Below, piece by piece: positions 45,301-57,881 of a DNA stretch of 64,000 nt (position 1 is its first letter; every line of letters starts with the position of its first letter). Location of the stretch: the NCBI GenBank assembly GCA_025449115.1, contig JAHLKC010000014.1:1-64000 (forward strand). Reading direction: 5' to 3'. The DNA is from Chytridium lagenaria. Its lineage: Eukaryota > Chytridiomycota > Chytridiomycetes > Chytridiales > Chytridiaceae. Under the pieces are notes generated by a model. The model had not been told where the DNA came from. It saw nothing but the letters and a program-made list of their open reading frames with translations, and made no database searches. The position numbers were made by a program, and so were the translations under genes.

Positions 45301-45742
45301 TTAGTTTGAAGTCGGAATCTGCCGAAACCGGTTTGGAGCTGCATGGGCAGGCGCGAAGCTCCTGTTACTCACCATCACGATATCCTCTTTTTCGTTGACT
45401 CTATGCGTTCCGCAGAGACACTCGCTTCCATGCGAATCTCCAGCACCCTCGTTTCATCACCCAACTGGGGAGAAGATTCTAATCATTCCAGTTCCTCTCA
45501 TCATCCAGTTCAATCATCCGTCACGCCTGATGGGTTTTATTGTGAGCACGGATGATGATTATCAGAAACGGATGGTGATGCTTGTGCCGGTAGATGATAG
45601 AGCAGGATGGTTTGTGGAGTTTTGGGATTTGGAGAGGGTGAAGGTGTTTAAACGGGTTGTCCGAGGGCGTATGGGTGGAGAGATGGAGAGGGTGGAAGGA
45701 AGGGGGGATATAACGTTGGAGGTTTTGGGGAATGGGGTGTGA
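42312..45742 (+). CDS. Class C G-protein-coupled receptor with PstS-type phosphate-binding ectodomain and EGF-like module
   Basis: The start at 42312 gives a signal peptide (hydrophobic SLFVFLYLTCFATPVAA). The ectodomain matches periplasmic phosphate-binding proteins of the PstS type: ATGASFPNDIYQKLI, DYIGDTSTAGLATQN, QFGGSDIAVDP, ALPAVAGAIAVAFNIP, TALPSIFDGTIKYWND and VVRNRGSGTSANFIRYC. An EGF-like module follows near 43840-43975 (CDMAADGVNPCVHGKC, then CVCEPGF). Seven hydrophobic segments start at VQLILAGIAVIVITTIWGLV and include CYVILGGCLCGGISIVGYAA, CRMRIFWPAAGFGAVFGMLL, LLLKTYRIYTIF and the late PVLYAIPILSPQTN, all typical of GABA-B-like 7tm_3 receptors. The intracellular tail continues to 45742 (DDRAGWFVEFWDLERVKVF). 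Introns near 42538-42583, 42744-42838, 43201-43271, 43402-43511, 44646-44917 and 45250-45304. Slips near 42905 and 45190. Confidence 0.85.
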
Positions 45743-46494
45743 GTTTCGAGGGTAGGCACTGGATTTTTTTTGGGGAAGGTGTTGGTGTACCTGTATTTAT
45801 TTACTTTTGGTAAAGTGTTTTATAGAAGAAGTTTTTTTAAGGAGTAATTTAATATATCCAAGTCACGTCGGTCTTGAAAAAACCTGGCTACGTTAATTTC
45901 AAATGGTACAGTTTGATTTCTCGTTGCCAACACTATCGTCGTTCATTGTGAGGTCAAAAAACCACCTTTTCAAGATGTCGCGGCCTGCAGTGCCGACGCA
46001 GAGAGAAAGAGGGAAGGGAGAACAGTGAATGGAATATTGAGATAACAGATCTTGTTGAGTTAAGGAAAAAAAAAAGTCATTGCGACACAGGCGATATGAG
46101 TTTACGAGACTTGTTCGCCCCACTAAATGTTAGACTACCGTGTCATCCCTTTGCTTCGGTTTTGCTTTGGTTGTACTGCTGACTGTGATATAACGCGGCA
46201 GAACACGGCCACGCACGCTAAGCTATGCGTTTTTAATAGGAAAAATGCGAGAAGACGAGGAAGGCATACCGCCGTAATACTTTGGAATTGAGATTAAACA
46301 CTACAAGGGACTTTCTTTTATCCTTCGCATGTATGTATTTGTTGAAGTCGTCACAAATTTGACTTTGGAATTCAATGGTGACGGCCGGCACCGTGGTCCG
46401 GGAAGCAAGGGCCATTGCCCTGCTTGCAAAGAACCCTTTTATGGCAACACGCGCAGATCAGGATAGATGGGTTTTGAGCACCTCATGCGTCCGA
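45743..46494. other. Intergenic between the GPCR and SZT2-like genes
   Basis: About 750 bases. Minus-strand open frames (45899-46123, 46233-46415) have no recognised content. It contains the promoter of the SZT2-like gene. Confidence 0.4.
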
Positions 46495-49400
46495 TGGCGC
46501 TTTCTGACTTGCTTCAGGTGTGATTAATCTCTTATCTTGCATGTCTCTCCAAAGCTTGTCTGATGTCATTCTTGCGCCGACGCAGGACGAGATATATGAG
46601 ATTGTAGATGTCTCGCTGGATGCAAACACATTTTACTGGACGCAGCAAGAAACATCGATGGAAATGGATGGGGAGGATGCAGATGTTTCTTCTCCGCAGA
46701 TACAACCACTGAGAGCTGGTGACCATGCATCCGTCGGGTCCAATGCCAATGCCAATGCCAATAACCAGAAACGGACGAAGCAGTTTGAGGCCCCCGAGAA
46801 TCCACATGCAAGTCAACCTACTGCAGTGATACCGTCCGATACCATCATTCGCATCACACCCAACACACGGATATATGGCTTGCAAATCGGTATCGCGTGG
46901 TAGTCATTGTGGATGTGAGCTCTTCCATGCGGACTGTGGATATGAGTGAAGGAAAGGCTAGGGTTTTGGTGTCATATGTCTTTGAAGTGTAGGTAGCTTT
47001 ACATTTCAAAAGTACTCACGTTCTATACTAGTCTCTGCAAATGTTTGGACGGGATGAGTCGGCCGTACTCATTTGTGAGCGCCGTCACAGGAAAGATGGT
47101 GAAGGTTAGTGGAACTTTAGCAGCTGCTCATTTGTTTGACACCATATCAATGATTAAGATACAACCAGAAATTTACGTAACGGTGATTGCGGAAGCTGGG
47201 ACCACACCTTCCGCTCCGACCAGAATTCCAGAGCACTTAATTTTACCGAAAGCCATCCGGATATATACCCTAATTCAAGATGTTCAAGTCACTAGTAGCA
47301 ACCTGTTTTCTCTGGCAGAAAGGCTAGCCGATTCTTTAAACGAGTACGAAAACACTTTGATTCAGCATCGTCAGGCCGATGCCAGTGATTTGTTAGCGAA
47401 TGGGTTGTTTGGATCGCAAGCAGGCATCATGGTTGAGCCAAAAGAGCGCCCAAATATAGGCATGTCATTTGCAAGCACAGCGTCTCTTATGTCCCATCAA
47501 GGAAAGCCGGTCGCTCTTGATCAACCTATTCTCAACTCGCTTGATTACGCACTGTTTGCGTTACGGCTTCTCCCCCAAGATACTCGACCTGCTGTCATCT
47601 TTTTAACCGATGGTATATCTCAGGGACTACGGGGTGGAGATTTTTTGTATCGAGATTCATGCCGGAGACTAGCAAAGGAGAATGTTCATTTCACCGTCAT
47701 TCAAGCAGGCTCGAGTGACGGATTTGTCCCGAGTGTCAATTTTGGATATGTTCCAGACAATGAGGCTGTTAGATTTCTTGCACTTGCTACGTTTGGTAAA
47801 TTCATCTACGGCTCAGATTGCAAGTACTTAGATGTTGAAACCATCACTAATCCTGCAACGCCGGAATCGATGAGGAATACGCCTCCGCCACCTAATTTTT
47901 ACCACATGCATCTTCTTGTGCGCGAGATCCTGCTGGCTAAAGTGGAAAAGGAGAACCGTTTTCGAGCCGTGAATGCAGGCAGTCGTGAGCGCCCTGTGGA
48001 TCTTCCGAGGGCTAGACTCATTAATACAGATATTGACTCGTCTGCGCATATTTCTGCTGAAGAGTTGCGCTTCCCTTGGGATTTGGATAGCAAGCCTCCA
48101 CTCGTCGCAGAGATCCTTTGTGGGTACCGTGATTACCTTGCTAGCGCTAGCCTCGAGTTTCTGGTGAGCGCTAGGCTGCTTGAAGGATTTTCTCTGCGGA
48201 GCGTTCATATTTCCAAGAAGGCCAACAGGAAGAGTGACAAGATTGAGATTATTCTTGCTAGGCCCTGGCTTCCCAATGTCACTATCCAGTACACCATCAA
48301 ATCTGTATGGTCAGCCTCGAACCTTCCGCTGCTGGCTGGCTCGTCCATTGCAAAGCCTCGCGAATTGAGCTGAATATTTTGGCGCATCACTCTTTTGCTA
48401 TCCAGTTTGTTAATGTGCAGGACGCGGAAGTTAAGCCTGATCGGTTGATGAAACTTCACAACTACCTTCGTGGTGTCTACGACATGGACGATCTACTGAA
48501 AATGGTGTCTTCATTTAATACAGAGCCTGTGTTGGCTGCAGTTCCAAAGCCGGATCCGAGGCTTTTTCACTCTGTGATGAACGCTGGACCTGGGAACGCG
48601 GCTCACATGTTGGGTGAACAAAACACGGGGATTTGGCACGTCTTATGCCATGTTGTTGGGACCAAGATTTTTTTCGACGAGTGGGATAAAGATATCATTC
48701 TTCGACCTACTTCTTCGCAGAAGTTTCATGCGCCCCTTCTTACCGCAACGGGCAAAAATCTTCAAGAAAGACCAAGACTCCCCACCGCCTTCTTCCATCT
48801 TACGCATTACCTGGCAAACTCATGGAGCTCATTTGCTCTGAATCGCCAAACATACGTAAAATTCCTTGGCGTTCCTTCTACCACCCAAACTACTCTGTCA
48901 GAACCCACTCTTCCTCCATCCGGCTTTGTCGTCCTACGGGTCGTCTTTGAAACCGACTGGCTTCTAAGTTTAAGATTCTCCTTTTTTTAACGCCTCCCGT
49001 CGTCACAGATCTGAGATTGTTCAAGATATCTGTGAGAACATCTCCACGATTCGTGCAGGAGTTTCGAAGCGGTCCTCGCAAAGGATTGCTGCTCTCACCG
49101 ACGCACCCGTGTCCTTTAACCCGCTTGTCGTGTGTCGACGGCCCATTCGGCGGTTACTTGTGAGATACCAACTGCAAGATGATGAAGGTTATGCGGAGCC
49201 TGGCGTAGGGAACCAGCGAAATATCCTGGCTGAGCCAGGGCAGGCATCACCTGAAATGGATACTCAACAAAATCGGGGTGAGAAATCTGCGGTTTCTGCA
49301 GTCATGATTGCCAAACATCCTGTGAGATCTTACCTCCGCTCGCGTCGGTGGGTATGGCTGGCGGATATTCCGTATAAAGAGGATATAGACCGATCGGTAG

Positions 49401-52400
49401 GCTTAGGGTCTCCACCACCTCCACACGAACTAGCTTTTGATATAATTTGTCGGGCGAGGTTGGAGGAGGGCTTTCTTTTAGTATCCCAAAGGCCTTTCTG
49501 CGTCACTTTTTACAAGGAGTATGTCGTACCTCGTCGGCTTAAAATGTCGAGCAGGTCCAATAGATCGATTAGAATTTTAGAGGCAGAGGCGGCGCCATCT
49601 CGAGATATGGTGTGTGCCGTGCAGTTCATTGTCATGATTGACATGGCAAGGCGAACGGTGGTGACGGAGCTTTGGGCTGAGCCTATTTGCAACGGACCCA
49701 TGGACTCGACCTTGGATGAAAACGATTCAACGGATGTAAAGGAGCTATTCACTGAACTCCATGGGGAGATATCTGACGATGTGGAATTAAGGGATAGGAA
49801 GCTCTTTGAGAGACTTCATACCTTTGATCGAGTCTATACTCTTGGCAATGAGTTCCGTCAAGGAGTTGAGGTGGGAGAAGTTGGAAGGGGAAGACATCGT
49901 GCAAGAACACGAGATGAGACTCACTTCACCCCTGATATCTCATCAAATCTTTCCCTTCCGGATGCCAGCAGTATGCACCAGCCCTCATACGATATCGGTA
50001 GCTCTCTCTTGTGATGCCGACCGAGTATCGTCTTTCCACATTGATTCTAATCTGTTTTTGGTGTTGGTGTGTTCCATGTGCCGTTTGTAAGCCTTGCGCC
50101 TAGTCTCGACGAGTATGAGACTCCAGCCGCGGATTTTGTTGACTCTCATGTTCTCAGCTCGCCTGATCTATTTGCTCCAAAGCGAGGAAATAGTTTTGCA
50201 ACGGACAATAACAGTTTGTCGAGGTCAAGGACCAATTCACCCACCGTCGGTTTGGACTCTCCGGGATCACCAGCTCCACGTATGATATTGGACCAAGAGA
50301 GAACCGGTCGCTCTCGAATTCAGGTCTTGGGCCAATAGGTCGCGAGACCAGATCTCTGTCGAATTCTGGTCTCGGCCCGCGGCGCTCACTAAATGACCTT
50401 GTCACTACATACCGGGTGAACGACGGGCAGATTCTGAGGGGTCGCAATCTCGCGACCTTGAAGTACCGGGAGATCCTATCCTTAATGCTGTTTCTCCTCG
50501 GGAGCGGATTGGACTGGCTTTGCATCGGTTTTGGAACGCGCCGTTGCATCTGTAACAGACGGGGAGATCCCGATCGGTCCGACTGCGGGGCATCATTCCT
50601 TGAGGAGTACAAAGGGCTCCGCTTTCCATAAACAGGAGACTTTTTCGGGGATGAGGCCGACGTCGGGAAGAAAGATATTAAAGAAGTTGAACCTTCATAG
50701 AATGGATCTCTTAGAACGAATTCGAGAATCTGTCAGGACATCCATGGAACACGGCCCGGATATCCTCGTCAGCGGCATTAAGCATTCTGTCTGCTTTGTA
50801 AAAATCATAAATGAGCAAGATTTCTGCTCATTTTCCTGCCACTCTACCCCGCCACACCTAGAAACGTTCAGCGATCTAAGAAAGAAGTTCTCGAAGTTGC
50901 CTACGGGATGGAGATGAGCGAAGAAGATCGTCTTCGTATTCGCTACCTTACTCTTACTATATTTGATTGCCGCCCCGTCCTTCAGCACAATAATGATCCG
51001 CTATACTCAAAAGCTTCAAATCTATCGGCAGTGACAATATCTTTCGCGTTAACATGGACTGGAAGCTGCTCGTAGACCCACGCTTTGGGGGTATTGGGGA
51101 GGAAATCAATGACGGCACAATTAGTGGTTCAGGGTAAGGCTGGCAGCCCCTCGGCGTCTTCCTCGTCAGATGATGTTGACGCAGATCAACCTTTTACGAC
51201 GTGTTTTTCTGGAAGAAGCCAAGTAATCTAACTGCAATGCCGGAGAAGGGAGACTCTAGGGCTAATATCAAGGCTTTTATGTCGCTGGTGTCGAATTCTT
51301 ATTCGGCGGCACTGTGTAGGACCATCTTTTTTACTCTTTCACAAGGGTTTCAGATTGAAGCGGTGGATCTTGATAGGGCGTTGTCGTCATGCGTTGAAAC
51401 TAGGATTAGCTTTGACCTGACGGGATACCTTAATGCACAGACTCTCAAAAGTCGATTGGAGGGAGACGGCCATCTTCGGTATCGGTGGGTGATGTGATCC
51501 GTTCCATTTCTTTTGCTAATTTTCCGTGTTTGTTTGTTTTCTCTAGAACCGATGCGATCGGCATTCAAAAGCGCTTTAAATCAGTTCTCTCTAAAATTTC
51601 CTGTCTGTCTCGAAGCTACTCAACGAGGAGAGAAATATCTACTTTTTCAAGCCTGAGATGAATAAGAGGTCAGATCGTTATGGTATCGGCAAAGGCAAAG
51701 AAAGAACTGTGGAACTTCTTCGACTGCTTGAAGTCTCTGAAACGCCCTTCTTCATCCGAACCGAGTGTTCCTTCCGGAAGGCAACAATGAGGAACGAGGA
51801 GTCAACTCAAGTTCCTGTCTTTACGCTGCCTGTGTCCTACTACATATCCGGACGTTCGCCGCACATGGATAGTGATTCTGACAGCATAAATGATGCCGTT
51901 TCGCTAGAGTCGCTGGATAATGATCCGTCAGCTCTAGACTTTACGCCTCACATTATTGGTACTGAGGATAGTCCAATTGAAAGTGTGGATGGAACAATAG
52001 CAACATTGCATCTGGTTTGCCTGTCCTTGCCGAAAGACGAGAACGCTCCGAAAACTCTTAGTACAGATCATTATGATTCAGAAGCTTTGGAAAAAGTGTG
52101 AGTATTGAATTTGTTGTCCGTGTTGCGTACAGTTCATTTCTGAAGGTATCTGAGACTATTTAGACTTGCGCTTCGCACCTTATCGACTGCCGAGAAAATA
52201 CGGGCCATTTCAGATACGGCTAAGGCTATATCGGCCTTATTACAGGATGAAATCATGGAGGGCCTTCTTCATCTATCGAAAGCAAATGACGCCGCTTCAG
52301 TCAATCTTGTGTGGAATATTCTACGGGAGCGCCATAATGCCGATCTCGCTGCCTTCTCTTCTGGGGTTTTCGAAAATACGCTATCTACCGAGTTTCTTAG

Positions 52401-55400
52401 CCTCGGCATCTCCCTACGTACCTCCTTCCTCAGTAACACTTTCGATGCCTCGGACATTTTGAAACACGAGTTCTATAAAATGTTGGCTGCCAGCAGTGAA
52501 CTTTCGATAATTAAGATTGGAGAGCTGTTTCGCATAGTAAGCTCATCCAGTTACGTGAAAGATCACTTCTGGGATGCTCCTGAAGAGGTCACTGCCGGAG
52601 CAGAGGGTCTTGGAATTACGTTAGCATCCCCCGTAAATGGAAAGTCATCTGAGGATGGAGGTATTATTAGAGCACCGTTTTGGCTATTGGTATCATTTCA
52701 AAAGGGACGCTGTGACGTCCTGTACTTCTCGAAATCGGCGCCATCTTCTGAGAAGGCTGCTTTATTGAGAATTGTTAAAAAATTCATCTCGGATTGCTCT
52801 GAAAAGGTCAATCGCTTGATTCTCTTAAATCGTTTAAACGAGACGCATAAGGCTAGGTTTGTGGAGCTCTTTCTCATTATTTTACATGAACTGAAATGGC
52901 AGCGTCATCTAACGAATATATTTACCTTCTAAAAGCAAATATCTTATTCCACTGAATGCATCCGATAAGGACAGCCCGCTGCAGGACGGTTCGTCTGAAG
53001 ACGAGGAAGTCTCATGCCCATCATCCTACGAGTCGACGGACTCGTACATAAGGCCACTTACTCAAGGGTGCTTTGCCTGTCCGTCTGTTTATAAAAAAAT
53101 GTTCCCTTTGCATTGGCGGTTACGGCCTCTTCAAGTTCTTAACTCTATCGTTATGACCATCAATCCGTTGCTGATCACAAATCGAAAAAACCTGTTTGTG
53201 TTTGCGACCCGAGAAAGTATCTTTTACTTTCATCTCATCGTCAAAGACGTTGGGGAGGACGCCAAGGCTGATAAAGATGTTGAGGGAAAAGATGGGAAAG
53301 CCGTTAATAAGGAATCTGCATCTATCGTTGCCGGAGTAAAAGAATCACCTAAGACCCCCGGGTCTCCAAGCTCTCGGCGTCCTATTAATGTGGTTACCTC
53401 GGGGAATACCTCAGTCGGGGCTCCACGTCAAATTGAGCATGCCCTCATCATTGACTTCTTCGGTGTGGAGCCTCCTGGCAAGGAGATTATTGTTGACTTT
53501 ATGTCCCATATTGAACTGAAGCTGAACACATTAACGCAAGTGGCTCTGAGCACGTACCTTTCTCGCAGTGTCGCAGTGAAACTGACGAAGGCCGACGTTG
53601 ACTTCATCTTGCCGATAGCACGTGCACCACAAACGCCTCCTACTCGCCGCGAATGCCTTACAATTCCTGAAGAAGTGCAGAATCCGTATCTGTTAATGCT
53701 TCTTTTAAGGCAATATATGTTGACATTCCTGAGCCCTTTGGGAGGAAACGATGTTGTCACTGCGTTGCGAAAGTACTACGCAATGCACTTTGGATATTCG
53801 GAGACTCCTCGGGACGAAATTGAGGGAAGCGGGGAGAGGTGAGCCTATTGAAATCTATGAATTCCTAATATATATTATAGAAAATCCTTTGAACTTAGTA
53901 TTGGAGATTTCTCTTTTCTTTACAACGGCGTGAGCTCACGGAATCAGACCGGGATAGCCTCCATATGTGTCGCCCTTCTCGATCCCAACGGCTGTGTTGT
54001 GACGGAAGCTCCAAAACTTGCCGTCTTTAATTTTTCCGACGATGTGCAAAAGCTTGCGCCAGTGCTTGATAGGTTATCTCAAGACTGGAATCACTTACGG
54101 ATGCCAGAAGATACACAAGAGCCTAAAGATTATAATGGCTACAGGATCCTAGTCGAAGTGTGGACAGTCAACCCTTTAGATCTGGATCTTATCTTTGAGA
54201 AGATTACAAAGGGGTTAAATGAGACTCTACATGATTACCTTGTAGAGACCTGTGTTCGCCGATACGCATCGGAGCTTACTGAGTCGTTGTCAGACCAAAT
54301 TAATGAGAGTGTTTCAAGCTCCGCTAAGACTTCTGATGATAACGAGGGACTCGCATCTTTAGGTGCTCGTCAAGCGTCTCGAGTAGGAGGGTCTTTCTCA
54401 TCCTTCATATCAAATCTTAACCAGATTCTAAAACGCTCATCGAATCTTAATCACGTATCCGTGCAGGAGTTAAGCTCTCCTGTCAAGCTTCCGCACTGGA
54501 TTATAGAAGAGTTTGCGGCTGAAATACAGGACATACTCAACGACGTATCCATCCTTCCTGCACCACTAATGGTCAAGAAAGATGTGAATTCGCAAAACGT
54601 TAAATCTCCTGAGTCTGTCTTCGAAGTCTTTCGGCCTTCGCGAACTTTATCTGAGGGAAGGGCAGCCTACCCTCACTCTCTCCGGAGTGATGACGAATTT
54701 ATTGTTATCGTCGGTTTTAGGGAATTTTCATACAAATACTCCAATGCAAATGCTGCTGGGGGTGTCCGAGACGGTATTGAAAGGAAGCAATCTTTTGATT
54801 CCGACTCATCCGGCTTCAACACCCCACCAGGTATTTCGTCTTCGGTGTTTGGTCAATCGAGGTGGCCCTCTGTTGATGATTCTCCGCAAGAGCCCCAACA
54901 AGGAAATACGGGGGGAAGAAGAGGCAGCCGTCGTATGGCACCTTATGAACTTGGTCCCACAGGTTGGACGCGATCCGCCATGGAGGAAGTAATGTTTTAT
55001 TCGGGCTTCTTCCACTCGACAGTGTTAGAATTGGGACCCCGGTCTTGTTTTTTAATCATGTCGATCGACAACGATAATCTGTCGGTTTATACGTACAATT
55101 GGCATCGCAGCCATTGTGATCATGTATTTGGCCAAGTCCTGCGGATTTTGAGCTGGAACAACATTCGCATGCAGTTTTTGGATCGCCAAAACCCGTCATC
55201 TGTAAATGGTACGCCGAACATGGACTATAAGCCAAGTGACTACGGTAGCTACAATCCCGCTTCGGCCTTCCCTCCAGGAATTATATACTCCAGCTCGTAC
55301 GGAGGAGTTCAGGGGGTGGGCTTTGCAGCCCTTCAGCAATTTAGCGAGAGACCGTTATCGACTTTTCCCGGTGGGGATGTGAAGAAGGGGAGCTCAGATC

Positions 55401-57766
55401 AGATTAAGCGGACGTTCAGTGTTGATGCAGATATTCTTCAGCGCCATGCGGTTGAATATCTGGATCAATTTGTAAGGCACATTCGACTCCCTCACAGAGC
55501 TTGGCAGAGCGCCCACGAAATTCCTGTTGCAAGTAAAGTACAGTTGAAGCCAAAGGCAGCAGGAAGGAAGTGGGATGATGGCACTGCATCCATCACTACA
55601 TCTCACGAAGCCTTTGACAAAAATGAGGATAAAACATCGGAGAGACTCTTGACAATATCCGAATTAGCCGATATCTTACGCTCAGTCCGTCTTCATTTTG
55701 CAAGATGCCTTCTACTTTTTTCCGACCTAAGGTCATCGTTTCTTCCCAAAGGTACGCAAGAATCCGATGAGTTCGAGTCTCCTCGCCGAGACACTGAATT
55801 CAAGCCGGAGAAGGAAGTTTTGCAACCTGAGATAATTAATTGGCATAAGCAGATGATTGATACATTTATGAAAGAGTATGTCTCATACCTTGTGAGCTTA
55901 GGGATGGAAGTTGTTTCCTACTTCAAGCCTGAATCTTTAAAGGATATTTCTGGTACCGATATTGCGGGGTTAGGAATTCTCGGCGGTATGAATCAGTCGG
56001 GGATTAATGGATTTGAAGGCGTTGCAGTTCAGATTGGCATAGGTGTTTCGCCTTCGTACTCGATAAACCACTCAACCTCTGTTGATGTTGGCATCATCTA
56101 TTTGAGGAAAACTCTTCCCGCTGGAATACTGATCGTTCAGCTTAGTATCGATCAGGTTTTTGTCAGCCTAAACCTTTACACGCTGAAGTATCCTGATATG
56201 ATCTCGCTTTATGACACTGAAGATGACATTTCCCGGCCACACGTCGAAAAGACTTTGAGAAAGAGTTTAAAATGGACTGTAATAACGTCAAGAACGCGAT
56301 CCACGTAAATTCTTTCTCCTACGACTTCCACTTAAGGCAGATTGAGCACTTGTTGTCAAGGAGCTCGGCGGAAGTTTGCCATCTGAACATTCTCGACATC
56401 CTGCACTCTTTCCACCGCTACACAAACTTCAGGCAGCCTGGCTTCGCCAGGTCTCGTCTCTTGCACGGAGAATGTACAGCTAGTCTTACTCATTTAACAA
56501 CTTCATTGTTCAATTACATCGTCAAAAGCCCTGTCAAGTATGGATTTCGGTCCGTATGCCATGATGGTGAACCCGTGGCTTGCTTTGTGCGGTCAAGCTT
56601 TCCCGATTTTGCTGGGGACCTATCGGGAAGCCATTTTGAAGAGGGTCAGTTTTCGTACACCGTGATCATTTACTCCACGGAACCACCAAATCTTGATGAC
56701 GGAGTACCCCTGTCTGCAACATATTCTACAAAGATGCCAGGAGTTCAGATGAGGGTTGTGCCTCCTAGGGAAAGCTTTATTTCATCTGGATCTGGAACTG
56801 GCCGTCGTCTAAGCCTTCGTTCCGGAGAAGGGAGATTAAGCTTAAAGTACTTTGTCATGATTGTTCAGAAAGAGTCGATATTTCCCCTTGAAGGTCTTGG
56901 GCAGGGTCTTAGCGACACTAGAAATGATGATATTCGTCACGAATATCATTCTGGGGGGTGCTATCTTGGCGATATTTTGAAGTTCGCTGAAAGGAAGATA
57001 GAAACTTTGATCGAGCAGGTTTGTGTTTTTTTATATTCGCTACAGTGTTCTGGTGTGAAGCTAACATATGTAAATTCAGGCCGTACGTCACTATGGTCGT
57101 GACAGTTTGTGGAGACAAGTCTTGAATGTAGACGACCCAGAGGGGCCAAACAAAATGGAGAGGAATGAAGCGTTTGAGTGGACCCGGTTGTTCCTGGAGA
57201 AAATTAGAACCACTTCGAGATCGGCGCTGGCCATTGACGCCCAGTTGAATTTCTTCGTCACTTCACTTTCTTTGCCGTGGCTGGACATTTTTGGCTTTTT
57301 AAAACGACGCTTTTCAGAAAACGCCCGAGAACTTGTCGACTACCCGATTCCCGGAGTGCATCACCTTCTTCTCTTTAACCCAAACAATTCCGACTATCTC
57401 CTACACATGACGACATGGATTGCTGGAGAGTTGGGTTTGCCAGAAGCCCATTCTGATGTAACCTCCAACACAACAGAAAAGTCGACGAGGAGGCCATCTG
57501 GACAACGGCAGGAATCCACAGGTCTTCAGGCGAGCCGTGGAAGTTGGGAAAGCCATTCACGGGAGAGCTTGGCGGATATGGGTCACCTCACAGAACGTCT
57601 CGTGGAATTGCAAAAGCTTGGAGGGCGTCTGGCCAGACGCGGAGAATATCAAATCGATATAATGTCCGTGAGTCGGGAGGGAGTGGCCGATGAGATAGAG
57701 TACGGGCACATCAATGAAGTTGTGAGCGCCATATCGTTTTGGCTGTGGGGGAACTCAAGGGCTTGA
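46495..57766 (+). CDS. SZT2: SZT2-like giant protein (KICSTOR component homologue)
   Basis: One gene of about 11.3 kb, roughly 3,500 residues, close to human SZT2 (3,432). In animals SZT2 is the largest KICSTOR subunit, anchoring GATOR1 to lysosomes so that mTORC1 is shut off without nutrients. The N-terminus has a vWA-like fold: RYRVVVIVDVSSSMRTVD (DxSxS metal-site motif), AVIFLTDGISQG and VHFTVIQAGSSDGFVPSVNF. Later landmarks are the long uninterrupted exon 53930-56308 and, after a slip near 56270, SFSYDFHLRQIEHLLSR. The text then runs YGFRSVCHDGEPVACFVRS, YSTEPPNLDDG and ends AISFWLWGNSRA. Start: MALSDLLQ at 46510 with a 36-nt intron, or an internal Met at 46541. Introns include 46989-47033 and 57019-57079. 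One-base slips lie near 46860, 48310-48370, 48975, 50030, 50330, 50600, 51130-51200, 52930 and 56270. The assignment rests on layout, size and remembered blocks, not on a search. Confidence 0.7.
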
Positions 57767-57881
57767 ACATACTGCAGATTGAATTGCATTAATACTGTAT
57801 AATAAAGGGCATACATATATACCATCGTGATTGGCATGTAACATTTTTATAAAGACATTATGTATTTTTGCATCGAAGAAA

